DNA of 64,000 nucleotides from assembly GCF_001477495.1 (NCBI RefSeq), contig NZ_LDTF01000007.1, positions 186,001 to 250,000 of the forward strand, given 5' to 3'. Made by a program: the position numbers and the translations under genes. Under the pieces are notes generated by a model that saw nothing but the letters and a program-made list of their open reading frames with translations, did not search any database and was not told the DNA's origin. Of the stretch, positions 50,500 through 60,032 are shown piece by piece. The number at the start of each line of letters is the position of its first letter. Position 1 is the stretch's first letter. Source of the DNA: Sphingomonas yabuuchiae (GTDB taxonomy: Bacteria; Pseudomonadota; Alphaproteobacteria; Sphingomonadales; Sphingomonadaceae).

Positions 50500-53400
50500 C
50501 TACGCGCCCAGCATCGCGCCTTTGACTTCGACAAATTCGACCAGCGATCCCGCCGCGATAATCAGCGGGATGTTGTCGACTTCCGTGTTGCGAATTGAGA
50601 TGTTGATTGCGACATAGCCGACATGCGCCAGAACAGCCGGATCGCTGAACAAAGCGAACGGACTGATCGGCATCCGCGCCAAAGAATTGGTGTTGTCGAA
50701 CACCATGTTTGTCTCGCTGCTGACGGTGTAAGTCCCGCCGCCCTCCAGTGAAACCGACATCGCCACGATGAATTGAAGGTCATCCTGACTTCGGCAGTTG
50801 AGGCTGGTGCGAACCAAGATATAGCTACCGGCTTCTTCTTTCTTGAAGCTGACGGTGGCGATGTTCTGATAGGTCGCCACCCGCGCCACGGACGCATCTT
50901 GGGTCAGCACCGCAAAGCGGGAGGCCGACGCCGCCCCTTTTTGGATATGCTGCGATTGGACGGTATCGGCCCTCAGTCGATCAACGACGACATTGGGCAT
51001 ATAGACCGCGTTCGGGTCCTCTCCTGCGCTCGCATTGCCGATGCGCAGCAGCAAAGTCCCATCCGGCCGGAAAAAGTCCGTCTGGCTGAACTTGAACGAG
51101 ATACGCGAAACCGTGCCGTTGTTCGTCCCGACGATCCCCGACACAAGGCCTTGCGAGTCGAGCGCCAGGACCGCTTTAGCCTCGGCCCCATTTTGGGGAT
51201 CGACCGTCGCGGACAGCAGCAACCCGACTTTGGCCTTAAGGCCCGTCCCCGGCGTGTCGAGCGATGCCGTCACATCCTGTTTGAAGGTGGCGAGGGCACT
51301 ATTGACGGTGGTGATCGCCTGTTCGGCCGAACCTACGCGCGCCCATACACCCGTTTCGGGGGTGTTGAGGCCCGCCTCGATCACGCTGATACGGCTGGCG
51401 AAACTGCGCCCCTGTTCGGTGATCGCCTGCTCGGCGGTGCCGATCCGCGCCCACACACCCGTTCCCGGCGTATTCAGGCCCACCTCCAGCGTGGAAATCC
51501 GCTCGCCGAACACCCTGCCTTGGGTGACGATTGCCTGTTCGGCCGTGCCGATCCGCGCCCAAACGCCGGTATCCGCCGTGTTTAGCGATAGCTCGATCGT
51601 GCTGACCCGCTTGGCGACGGAGGTATCCCCGGTCAATGTCGCCTCAACCAGATCGGCAATGGTCGCCTTGACGCCCCCGTTCGGGCTGTAGATCGCGGCG
51701 TTCAATTCCTCGAATTTGCTCAGCGTCGCGGTGTTGTTGGCGATGATGACCTGTTCGGCCTTTCCGATCCGCGCCCATACCCCGGTATCCGCCGTATTCA
51801 GCGACGATTCGATAACGCCCACGCGCTTGGCCACGGAGTTGGTGCCCGACACCGTGGCCTCTTCAAGGTCCGATATGGTGGTGGCCAATAGCGAGTTTGC
51901 CGCCTTCAAGGTCGACAGCTGGCGGACAAGGCTATCGTCGCCGTCAATCACCGCCTCTTGGAGGGATTGCACCTTGGCGGATATGCCCTTGGCTCCGACC
52001 TCCAGCGTCTCCAGTCGGGTCGCGCTGGCATTGTCGCCTTCCGTGATGGCGGTGGTGAGCGACGAGGCCAACGCGTTCAGATCGCCCGCGCCCTTGGCCT
52101 CAATCTGCGTGAACCGCTGCGCCAGCGAGGTCTTTGCATCGACCATGACCGTGGTCAGGTCGAGACTGAAGGCCGTTCCGTTCAGCGACCGCGCGCCCAG
52201 CAACTTCAAATCCTCGACGGCGCTGTCCGTCTTTTCCCGCGTCTCCACCACGACGGTCCCGATCGGCATCCCCTCCAGCGTCGTGCGCGCACGCATGTAG
52301 GAATTGAGGGTGCCGAACATGCGCACCACGTCGAACACGCTCGGGGTCAGCAATTCGACCGTTTCAAACACGCCGTCGAATTTCCCCAGAGCGGCGGTCA
52401 GGTCGGTGTTGATATCGCCGATATCGGTCAGCGCCGATTTCAGGTCAGTCTGGACCCTATCGAAGTCGGACACGAACTTTTGACTGTCCCGGCCGCCTAC
52501 GGCCGCCGTGTCTTTCGCGGTATTCTCGCTGGTCTTGTCCGCATTGTCCTTGGGCTTCGTGCCGTTCGGATCGCCGATATCCGGCCACGATACGAGCGGC
52601 GCGGCCTTATCGGCTGCGCTTAGACCCTCGATCGACAGCGACAGCTTGCTGACGCCCGCTCCCGCCTCGATGCCGAAATCCCGGAAAAAGCCGTACACGG
52701 TCAGGCAGTCCAGCCCGTCCTGTCCGATCCAGAGCGACGGTAAGGCCCGCACCGTGGCGATGCGATTGGCGACGATATCGAGCGCGTCCGTGCGGATCAG
52801 CGCCTTGGCGGTCATCCGCTTGGCATAGCCGCGCTTGGCAATCGTGACCTCGCCGAAGTCGTCGACCGTCTTGCGGCTGAAATCGGTGATCCCGGCCGTG
52901 GGGGCCGCCTCGGTCGTGCCCAACGCCACGACACGGCCGATCAGCAGCGTGCCGACCGATACCGATCCCGCCCCGGCGATCGTCACCGTGACGCGGGCCT
53001 TGCCGCCCAGATCAAGGAAGGTGACAGCCCCGCCGGTCACGGCCTGCGTCCGGTCATAGCCATCGGCCTGAACACGGACAGTCGCACCCGTCACGTCGAG
53101 CAACGCCACGCCCTCGATGCGCGCCGTCTCCAGCCGCATGGTCATCAAGCCGTCCGCCTGCGCCACCGTACCGAGCGCCTGGTCAAAGGGTGCCCAGCGC
53201 TTCGACGGGCCGGTATCGAGCCATTGCCCACCGGCCGCCAGCAGCGGATCGGCCGCCTTGTTGGCAATCAGGGCCTCATAGACCCGGTGCTGACGCAGCA
53301 CGCGCGCGCCCTTGATATAGCCGGTCACGCCCGACCATGCCGGGGCGTCGTCTTCCGCGACGCTGGAGGCGGTCAGGATCGCTTCCGTGACCGTATAGGG

Positions 53401-53823
53401 CTGGAGCAGCTGGAGGGTGGACCGACGACCATTCGGCGCGGGATCGCCGCCCGGATCGGCCACAGACGCGGTTTCGGCCAGCCCTTCGACCGACAAGGTG
53501 CAAAAGGACAGCGGTCGAACCGCCACATCGATATCGAAATCCTTGTAGAAGCCGGTCGGGCTCAGCCATGCGAAACGCGGATCGGCGATCCACTGGGCGG
53601 ACGTGGCGCGCAGATCGGCCAGACGGCGTTGCAATGCGCTGGCATCATCGAATGGCACCGCCAGCCGCACCGACAGTCGACGCGCGAAACCGCGCTGCAC
53701 GACGGTCGTGACGCCGAAATCGTCCGTGACGCGGCGGCTATAGTCGATGATCCCGACCGTGCTGCCCGTCTCGACAGTGCCGATCGTCAGGCGGCCGCCA
53801 TCGGCCGTCACCACCTCCATCAT
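50500..53823 (-). CDS. Tail-tip / central fibre protein with duplicated domain and 36-residue repeats
   Basis: A 1107-residue protein directly after the tape measure (ATGA overlap). Two related modules of about 100 residues occur at about 24-125 (VGIIDYSRRVTDDFGVTTVV...FYKDFDIDV) and about 320-425 (AGITDFSRKTVDDFGEVTIA...FFRDFGIEA). A linker and a long coiled region follow, with at least four copies of LNTxxTGVWARIGxAEQxI at about 680, 751, 787 and 823, a 36-residue period. The last 250 residues are a beta-rich tip. It resembles J/DUF1983-type host-specificity proteins by position. Confidence 0.8.
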   Translation of the reverse strand: MMEVVTADGGRLTIGTVETGSTVGIIDYSRRVTDDFGVTTVVQRGFARRLSVRLAVPFDDASALQRRLADLRATSAQWIADPRFAWLSPTGFYKDFDIDVAVRPLSFCTLSVEGLAETASVADPGGDPAPNGRRSTLQLLQPYTVTEAILTASSVAEDDAPAWSGVTGYIKGARVLRQHRVYEALIANKAADPLLAAGGQWLDTGPSKRWAPFDQALGTVAQADGLMTMRLETARIEGVALLDVTGATVRVQADGYDRTQAVTGGAVTFLDLGGKARVTVTIAGAGSVSVGTLLIGRVVALGTTEAAPTAGITDFSRKTVDDFGEVTIAKRGYAKRMTAKALIRTDALDIVANRIATVRALPSLWIGQDGLDCLTVYGFFRDFGIEAGAGVSKLSLSIEGLSAADKAAPLVSWPDIGDPNGTKPKDNADKTSENTAKDTAAVGGRDSQKFVSDFDRVQTDLKSALTDIGDINTDLTAALGKFDGVFETVELLTPSVFDVVRMFGTLNSYMRARTTLEGMPIGTVVVETREKTDSAVEDLKLLGARSLNGTAFSLDLTTVMVDAKTSLAQRFTQIEAKGAGDLNALASSLTTAITEGDNASATRLETLEVGAKGISAKVQSLQEAVIDGDDSLVRQLSTLKAANSLLATTISDLEEATVSGTNSVAKRVGVIESSLNTADTGVWARIGKAEQVIIANNTATLSKFEELNAAIYSPNGGVKATIADLVEATLTGDTSVAKRVSTIELSLNTADTGVWARIGTAEQAIVTQGRVFGERISTLEVGLNTPGTGVWARIGTAEQAITEQGRSFASRISVIEAGLNTPETGVWARVGSAEQAITTVNSALATFKQDVTASLDTPGTGLKAKVGLLLSATVDPQNGAEAKAVLALDSQGLVSGIVGTNNGTVSRISFKFSQTDFFRPDGTLLLRIGNASAGEDPNAVYMPNVVVDRLRADTVQSQHIQKGAASASRFAVLTQDASVARVATYQNIATVSFKKEEAGSYILVRTSLNCRSQDDLQFIVAMSVSLEGGGTYTVSSETNMVFDNTNSLARMPISPFALFSDPAVLAHVGYVAINISIRNTEVDNIPLIIAAGSLVEFVEVKGAMLGA

Positions 53824-56800
53824 GCCGCCGCCCCCGCTACGCTGATCGCCTGCCCACCATGCTCGGCGGTCACATTGTCCAAGGTCTTTTTGATGCCTCC
53901 CGTGTTGCTCGCCGTGGCCGCATGGCCCGCGACATTCTCCCGGCGCAGATGGGCCACTTCGTCCCGCAGCTGGCGCAACTCGGCGATCAGATCGTCATTC
54001 GCCGGGGGCACGGCCTGTCCCGTCGCCGCATCCACGCCGGGCATCGTCACGGCCTTGCCCGCGACGATGCTGCTGCCGGTCACGGGGACGGTGCTGCGCC
54101 CCTGAATAGCGGCCCACGTCGCTTCCAGCTGGGCGGCGGTCTGGGCGCGGATGCGGTCCAGTTCCTGCCGACTGGTCGCCGAATTGGCGGCCGCCGTCAG
54201 CAGCGACTGCGACAGGCTGGGCAGCAGCTTGGCCGCGTCCTGATCGCCGCCCCGCGCCGACGCATTAGCCGCGTTGAACTGCCCCATGATGGTCGCGAAC
54301 GATCCATCCCCGCCCGCCTCGGTCAGACCCCGGATGCGCTTGACCTCATCCATGATGCTGTCGCCCACGTCCGACCATGCCTTGCGCAGATCGTCGGCCG
54401 CCTTGGCCGCTTCCTGCGCGTCCTGAATTGCCCAGATTTGCAGCTGAAGCGCCCGGTTGCTGCTATCCAGCTTGGCCAGATCAAGCGCCCGGATCGCGGC
54501 GGTATCGCCATTCACCTCCAGCAGCCTACGTTCCAGATCGGCGCGTTCGCTGGCGATATCGGCCGCGCTTTTCACGCCCTCCAAGGCCGATTGCAGATCG
54601 GCAAAGGCAGGCGCCAGCTTCAGCAGCGTGGCATAGGTTGCCTGTCCGGCCGTCGTGGTCAGGTCCTGCGCTTCGACCAGCGAGCGGAAGGCCGACAGGC
54701 TGGCAGGCATCGACAGACCTAGGCTGTCGAACACGCGGCCCAGCTGCGCGGTCTTCGCAGCCGACTGTTCGGCCTTGCTGTAATAGGCCTGAAAATAGGC
54801 ATCCGTGGCGCTGGTGAACGCGCTGACGCTCTCGAACTGCGCCACGAGCCCCATCTTCGCATCCACGCCCAGCGCCTGCGCCGCGCCGCCCAGATTTTGC
54901 AGCGCGGTGGTCGCGGCCTCGACGGTGGACGCCACCCGGACCAGCGTCTCGAATGCGCCTTCACCGACCTTCGCGAAGCGCTGGAAACCGGGGAACGCGC
55001 TGTCCGCCATGCGATCAGCCGCCGCGCCGAAAACGGCGGTCAGCTTTTCCTGAATTTGCGTTCCGGTCAGGCCCTTCAGGTCGATTTTGCCGATGTCGAC
55101 GATAAAGCCGTTCAGGCGCGCCTGAATATCGCCGGTCGCCACTCCCAGCGGCCCGGCCGCCGCGACGATCGCGCTGTTGAACTCCTTCAGGATCAGCGTG
55201 AACTGGTTCTCAAGCCCGCTATCCGCGCCGGTATATTGGGTGGAATAGGACTTGCCGGTCGTGATGCCCAGGAACCGCTTTTTTTTCTCGACATCCGAAT
55301 AATAGGACGCGTCGAAGCCGCCCGACAGGATGCTGCCTAGCGACTGTGCGCCGCCATACAGGCCATTGCCGACAACGGTGGTGGTCGATCCGAACAGCGA
55401 GCCGATCAGGCCCTTGATGCCGCTGAACAGGCCACCGATCACAGGAATCTTGGACAGGATGCCCAGCGGGTCGACCGCGTTGGACAGTAGCTTGCCGGTC
55501 AGGTCCGTCTTGAACCCCTCGGTGATCCCGGCCGACGCATTGATATTGCCCGCCCGGACCAGCACGCTGGCCAGCCCGCCAATCTGGTTGTCGATCGACC
55601 GCAGCGACGTGGCCATTTCGCGCGCATAGACGGACGTAACGGTATCGACTTCCTTCAGCGCATCGAGCGACCGCTTCAGGCTCTCCGACTTGGCCGCGCT
55701 GTCGCCCAGCACCGTGCCGGTGCCCGCATTGGCCTTCGGCAGATCGCCACCGCCCTTGCCGAACGCCCCGACGATCGACAGGCCGATCGACCCCAGCACG
55801 GCCGCCGTGGCCGCCCCGGCCGCGATGTTCAGCGGGAAGGGCAGGCCCGCAATCGCCTTGGCCACCGCCTCGACGGCATGGGCGGCCGCGCGCGCGCCGC
55901 TCTTGGCGATGGCGCTGCCCGTCTCGATGGCGTCCTGTGCCACGGCTCGCACCGACAGGGCGAACTGGACGGCACGGAAAGCCTTTTCGGCCGCCGCCAT
56001 CGCCTCATACCCGGTCGAACCTTCGTCGAAGAACCCGCGCGCGGATGCCGCAAGGTCGCCGTACATGGCGATTTGCATCGTGCTGGACCGGGCCGTGTAG
56101 AGCGCGGAAATCTCCCGTTCCTTGCGGGCGCGGACCTCTGCCACCGTGATTTGGCTGGCATCCCGCAGTTCCTTCTGCTGCCAGTCGTTCAGGCGCTGGC
56201 GATCGGACAGATGCCCCGCAAAGACGGACGCCATATCGCCCAGGGCGCGGCCCGCCTCGCCAAAGGCTTCCGCCATGCCATGCCCAGCATTCTGAACATT
56301 CGCAGCGATCGCGTCGAACAACTCGGCCTGATGCTTCAACGAATCGTTGTAGGCGTTGGTCAGCAACTGGATTTGCTGCTGATTTTCCGCAATCTGGACT
56401 TGCTTGGCGATGTAATCGTCCGCGAACCTGCCCTTGAAGTCATGGTCCGGTAGTTCCTGCGTGGCCTTTAGCGTCGCCAAAGCCTTGGTCCGCTCGGCGT
56501 CCGTTGCGCCGATCAGGTCCCGTTCTTTTTCCAGCTGCGCCAACCGGCGATCGGCGGCCTGATCGGCCGCGAAGAACCTCGCACCGACAGCGGCCGCGTT
56601 CGATCGCTTCTGGGCGTCGTGCAGAGCATCCAGCGCCTTTTGCGCCTCGGCTGCCCCTTTGGTCAGCCCGCGCTGCTGTGCGGCCTCCAGAGCCGCCAAC
56701 AAGGGCAATTCGGCGATCCGGTCGCGCAGCATCTCGTTGGCGCGGCCTGCCGGGATCAGGCCATCCGCTACGGCCGCATTCACGTCAGCCTGAATCCGCG

Positions 56801-59417
56801 ACTGATCGTTCATCGACTGGACGGACTTCGCGCCGTCCGCGACACGCTGCGCAATTGCCAGTTCAATCTGCCGATTGACCGCCGCCTCGATATCGCCGCG
56901 CTGGCGGATGGCATGGCTTTCCGCACGCACGCGGGCTTCCGCGATGAGCGCGGCCGACCCGGACACGCCGTAAGCCTCGGCCAGCGCATAAAGGTTGCGG
57001 ATGGACGCCTCGACCGCCTGCGCGTCGCGGACCAGCTGCGCAGCGTGGTCATTCTTGGCGCGGTGATACCGTTCCGACACGCGGGAATAGGCGTCCTGCG
57101 CCTGCGTCTCGCGTTCCTGCTGCGTCAGAACCTGACCGCCCAGCTGAAGACGGGTCAGCTGCTGCTGCGCGGCGGCCTTTTCGGTCTGATTGCGCGCGGC
57201 ACCCAATCGCACCTGCGCCTGCGCGACCAGATGGGCGCGTTCCTGCGTCGTGATCCACTGGCCCGATGCATTGCGGTTCGCCGCAATCGTGTCGGTGACG
57301 GCCGCATAGTCATGGCGCAGGGCACCAATCTGGGCGGCGGTCAGGCCGGTCGTATCCGCCAGTCCCTTTTGCAGGATACGCTGCTGGGCGAGCAGATCGT
57401 TGAATTGCTTCATGCCGCTGGTGTTCAGCGATTGCGATGCGTTCAGCGCCGCAACCTGATCCTGATTGCGCCCTGCCGCCGCGTTCGGCCCCGTGGGCAA
57501 CGTGTTGCCGGTGCCAATCAGGTCGACAGCCCAGCCACCGACATTCCGCTTTAGCCAGGCATCATAGGACGCCCCGGCATTCTTGATCCGCTGATCAAGC
57601 CGACCGAACATCACCGCCACGCCGGACACGGCATCGCCCAGCGCGTCCATGTAATGGGCCAGCCCGGTGGCCTCATGGCTGTTCGCGACCAGATCGGCGG
57701 TCAGGATGCGGGTCAGCTCGGACGCCGCCTTTTCGCCGTCACCCTGCGCCGCCAAGGCGCGGATATGCTCATATTGCGCGCCGGTCAGCAGACCCAGCTG
57801 TTGCGTGAAGGTGTCGGCCGCCCGCCCCGGATCGGACATGGCTTCGGCCAGCGCGGCTTGCGCGGCAGGGGCATCCTGCCCGGTCAGCTTGGCGTATTTT
57901 TCGACATTGGCCGCCAGCGCCGTGATGGTCTGGCCGCTTTCGATCCCGGCCGACGCGAAGGCCGCGACACTATCGCGGGTGGCCGACAGCGACCGATTGC
58001 CCGCCGATGCCGCCGCCTCGGCGACCGTCTCCAGCTGGGCGGCCGTCTGGCCGGATGTGCGACCGAGCCCAGCCGCCGTGACCTCCAGCCGCTGCATCGC
58101 CGCGCCATATTCGCCCAGCGCGCGAACCGCCGCGACGGCCGCCAGCGCCGTACCCGCCAACAGCAGGTTCGTCGGCGTCAGATAGGGCACCAGCTTTCCG
58201 AACCCGCTGACCACATAGCCCAGCACGTCCTGCCCCAGCTGGCGCATTGATGCGGCCGCGCTGCCCCCGCGCGCCTCAATCTGCTGGAACACGTCCCAGA
58301 TTTGCGGACCCTGCTGCACAAGGATCATGAACGGGTCCATGCCCATGGTCGCCGTCACGCCCACGTCCGCCAGATTGCGGGTCAGGTTCAGCGTCTCATA
58401 GCTGGTCAGGCGCTGCGCATCCCCCAAGCCCTCATGCGCGCCCGTCACACGGTCCAGCAGCGCCTGTTCCATCCGCAGCTTGGCGGCATATTCGTCCAGA
58501 CCGATCGCGCCCGCCGATACCAGCTTGCGCGCATCGCCGATTTCCTTGTTGAATCGCTGTTGCGCTGCAAAGGCCGGGTCGATCGACGCGCGCAGGCGAT
58601 CGGCCGCCGACGCCATCATTTCATGTTCGCGGGTCGCCGCGATTTCGGCCGCCTCATGCTCCCGCAGGGCCGTCACACCCGCCTTGACGCGCGCCTCAAA
58701 CATTTGGTGGGCGAGGGTGGCCGATCGCAGCGCCTGCGTTTCTTCCTCAGCCGCACGCGCGGCCAGCGCGCTGAACGTCGCGCCCGCATCGGTCGCGCGG
58801 GGTTGGTTTACCCCGAAATTCTGTTCCAGCAGCCCTTGCAGTCGCGATCGCTCCAGCAGCTGGGCATTTAGCGCCGCTTCCGCGCGCACGCGCTCCCGCG
58901 CGGCCTCGATGGCGGCTTTCGCCTCGGCCTCTGCGCGCGCTTCGGCCAGCGCCTCGGCCTCGAACCGGGCGCGGCGCGCGGCCGCCAGTTCCTTGCCCGC
59001 CAGATCGGACTCGGCCGCGCGCAGCCGTCCGGCCAGTTCGGTCAGGCCCTGCTGTTCGGCGGCCAGCGCGGCCGCCTCCACCTTTGCAAGCCGCATTTCC
59101 TCGCGGGTTTTCCCAAAGGCACCGTTCTGGCGCTCAATCTGGGCAACCAGCCGCTCGCCGGTCTTTTCGACCGATGCCAACTCACGAATGGCCGCACGCG
59201 CCGCCTGTGTCGTCTCTGCGCCGAACGAACGCAGCGAAGCCTGCGCCCCGTTCAGGTTCAGCATCGAGGCGGACGCACGTTCGACCTTGTTAAACTCATC
59301 GATCGCGTTCGCGCTGGCCCGGTCGATAGCCGTGTCCAGACGCGCCAGCGCCTCGAACGAACCGCCGGTATCGATATCGAACCCGACGCCAAGCGCCGCA
59401 CCTTCGAAATTGTCCAT
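53820..59417 (-). CDS. Tail length tape measure protein
   Basis: A 1865-residue protein, the longest gene of the prophage, lying downstream of the tail chaperones as usual. The first 330 residues are Ala/Glu/Arg-rich coiled coil. About residues 340-440 have two hydrophobic segments (LTPTNLLLAGTALAAVAAVRAL), and more appear near 1180-1230. The N-terminal prophage-TMP region (SYETLNLTRNLADVGVTATM, DPFMILVQQGPQIWDVF) is recognisable. It sets tail length and reaches the host membrane at injection. GGAG precedes the ATG at 59,417, just after a terminator-like hairpin. Confidence 0.93.
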   Translation of the reverse strand: MDNFEGAALGVGFDIDTGGSFEALARLDTAIDRASANAIDEFNKVERASASMLNLNGAQASLRSFGAETTQAARAAIRELASVEKTGERLVAQIERQNGAFGKTREEMRLAKVEAAALAAEQQGLTELAGRLRAAESDLAGKELAAARRARFEAEALAEARAEAEAKAAIEAARERVRAEAALNAQLLERSRLQGLLEQNFGVNQPRATDAGATFSALAARAAEEETQALRSATLAHQMFEARVKAGVTALREHEAAEIAATREHEMMASAADRLRASIDPAFAAQQRFNKEIGDARKLVSAGAIGLDEYAAKLRMEQALLDRVTGAHEGLGDAQRLTSYETLNLTRNLADVGVTATMGMDPFMILVQQGPQIWDVFQQIEARGGSAAASMRQLGQDVLGYVVSGFGKLVPYLTPTNLLLAGTALAAVAAVRALGEYGAAMQRLEVTAAGLGRTSGQTAAQLETVAEAAASAGNRSLSATRDSVAAFASAGIESGQTITALAANVEKYAKLTGQDAPAAQAALAEAMSDPGRAADTFTQQLGLLTGAQYEHIRALAAQGDGEKAASELTRILTADLVANSHEATGLAHYMDALGDAVSGVAVMFGRLDQRIKNAGASYDAWLKRNVGGWAVDLIGTGNTLPTGPNAAAGRNQDQVAALNASQSLNTSGMKQFNDLLAQQRILQKGLADTTGLTAAQIGALRHDYAAVTDTIAANRNASGQWITTQERAHLVAQAQVRLGAARNQTEKAAAQQQLTRLQLGGQVLTQQERETQAQDAYSRVSERYHRAKNDHAAQLVRDAQAVEASIRNLYALAEAYGVSGSAALIAEARVRAESHAIRQRGDIEAAVNRQIELAIAQRVADGAKSVQSMNDQSRIQADVNAAVADGLIPAGRANEMLRDRIAELPLLAALEAAQQRGLTKGAAEAQKALDALHDAQKRSNAAAVGARFFAADQAADRRLAQLEKERDLIGATDAERTKALATLKATQELPDHDFKGRFADDYIAKQVQIAENQQQIQLLTNAYNDSLKHQAELFDAIAANVQNAGHGMAEAFGEAGRALGDMASVFAGHLSDRQRLNDWQQKELRDASQITVAEVRARKEREISALYTARSSTMQIAMYGDLAASARGFFDEGSTGYEAMAAAEKAFRAVQFALSVRAVAQDAIETGSAIAKSGARAAAHAVEAVAKAIAGLPFPLNIAAGAATAAVLGSIGLSIVGAFGKGGGDLPKANAGTGTVLGDSAAKSESLKRSLDALKEVDTVTSVYAREMATSLRSIDNQIGGLASVLVRAGNINASAGITEGFKTDLTGKLLSNAVDPLGILSKIPVIGGLFSGIKGLIGSLFGSTTTVVGNGLYGGAQSLGSILSGGFDASYYSDVEKKKRFLGITTGKSYSTQYTGADSGLENQFTLILKEFNSAIVAAAGPLGVATGDIQARLNGFIVDIGKIDLKGLTGTQIQEKLTAVFGAAADRMADSAFPGFQRFAKVGEGAFETLVRVASTVEAATTALQNLGGAAQALGVDAKMGLVAQFESVSAFTSATDAYFQAYYSKAEQSAAKTAQLGRVFDSLGLSMPASLSAFRSLVEAQDLTTTAGQATYATLLKLAPAFADLQSALEGVKSAADIASERADLERRLLEVNGDTAAIRALDLAKLDSSNRALQLQIWAIQDAQEAAKAADDLRKAWSDVGDSIMDEVKRIRGLTEAGGDGSFATIMGQFNAANASARGGDQDAAKLLPSLSQSLLTAAANSATSRQELDRIRAQTAAQLEATWAAIQGRSTVPVTGSSIVAGKAVTMPGVDAATGQAVPPANDDLIAELRQLRDEVAHLRRENVAGHAATASNTGGIKKTLDNVTAEHGGQAISVAGAAA

Positions 59418-59434
59418 CAGCGGCGCTCCAAAAG

Positions 59435-59461
59435 AAAAAGGGCCGCCCGAACGGACAGCCC
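59435..59461 (-). terminator. Intrinsic terminator upstream of the tape measure gene
   Basis: On the minus strand GGGCTGTCC-GTTC-GGGCGGCCC folds into a 9-bp stem with two G-U pairs and a 4-nt loop, followed by TTTTT (59,439-59,435). It lies between the antisense side of brnTA and the tape measure start, so it would stop late transcripts unless antiterminated. Confidence 0.7.
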
Positions 59462-59464
59462 TAT

Positions 59465-59511
59465 TTGTACTTACAATTTATGTTGACGCTTAGGCTTTTC
59501 GTGCGTACAAA
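59465..59511 (+). promoter_or_regulatory. Promoter and candidate BrnA operator of brnTA
   Basis: TTGTA-CT-TACAA (59,465-59,476) is a perfect 5-bp inverted repeat. It is followed by a -35-like TTGACG (59,483-59,488), 17 bp, and a -10-like TACAAA (59,506-59,511), leaving almost no leader before the brnT ATG. BrnA antitoxins autoregulate, so the palindrome is the expected binding site. Confidence 0.5.
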
Positions 59512-59517
59512 AAACCC

Positions 59518-59763
59518 ATGATGATCGTATGGGACGAACCGAAGCGCGCCGCGAACCTTGCCAAGCACGGCATTGATTTCGCCAATATCGACGAAGCGTT
59601 CTTCCTGTCCGCGATTATCGGTGAAGCGAAACAAGGCCGCTGGTTCGCGGTTGGACGCCTCAACGGCGTCATCACCGTGATTTTCGCCACGCTGGGCACC
59701 GAAGGGCTTTCGATCATCTCGGCCCGCCCCGCCAGCGCCAAGGAAAGGAAATTCGTGGAATGA
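59518..59763 (+). CDS. brnT: BrnT family toxin
   Basis: An 81-residue RelE-fold RNase toxin. Family marks: VWDEPKRAANLAKHGIDFANIDEAFF at the N-terminus, then a four-strand core (GRWFAVGRLNGVITVIFATLG) and the late ISARPASAKERKF with the Arg/Lys/Glu pattern. It is expected to cleave mRNA and halt translation until bound by BrnA. It is on the plus strand inside a minus-strand tail operon. Two adjacent ATGs (59,518 and 59,521) are possible starts. Confidence 0.9.
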   Translation: MMIVWDEPKRAANLAKHGIDFANIDEAFFLSAIIGEAKQGRWFAVGRLNGVITVIFATLGTEGLSIISARPASAKERKFVE

Positions 59764-60032
59764 CGAAATACACCCAAGCGGACATGGATGCCGTGTCAGA
59801 CAACCCCGAACTGACCGACGCCCAGCTGGCCAGCGCGCGGCCGTTCGCCGAAGCGCTGCCCGCCATGGCGGCCGAAATGCGACGCGTGCGCGGCCCCCAG
59901 AAAAAGCCGACCAAAATCCCAAAGACCATCCGGCTGTCCCCGGAGGTGGTCGACTATTTCGAAGCCACCGGGGCGGGCTGGCAATCCCGCCTGGATGATG
60001 TGCTGAAGCGCTACGTGACCGACCATCGCTGA
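59760..60032 (+). CDS. brnA: BrnA family antitoxin
   Basis: A 90-residue protein whose ATG overlaps the brnT stop. The C-terminal ribbon-helix-helix (KTIRLSPEVVDYFEATGAGW, QSRLDDVLKRYV) is the BrnA DNA-binding and dimerisation part; the N-terminal half binds the toxin. Its stop is immediately next to the stop of the convergent tail-chaperone extension, with no spacer. Confidence 0.9.
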   Translation: MTKYTQADMDAVSDNPELTDAQLASARPFAEALPAMAAEMRRVRGPQKKPTKIPKTIRLSPEVVDYFEATGAGWQSRLDDVLKRYVTDHR

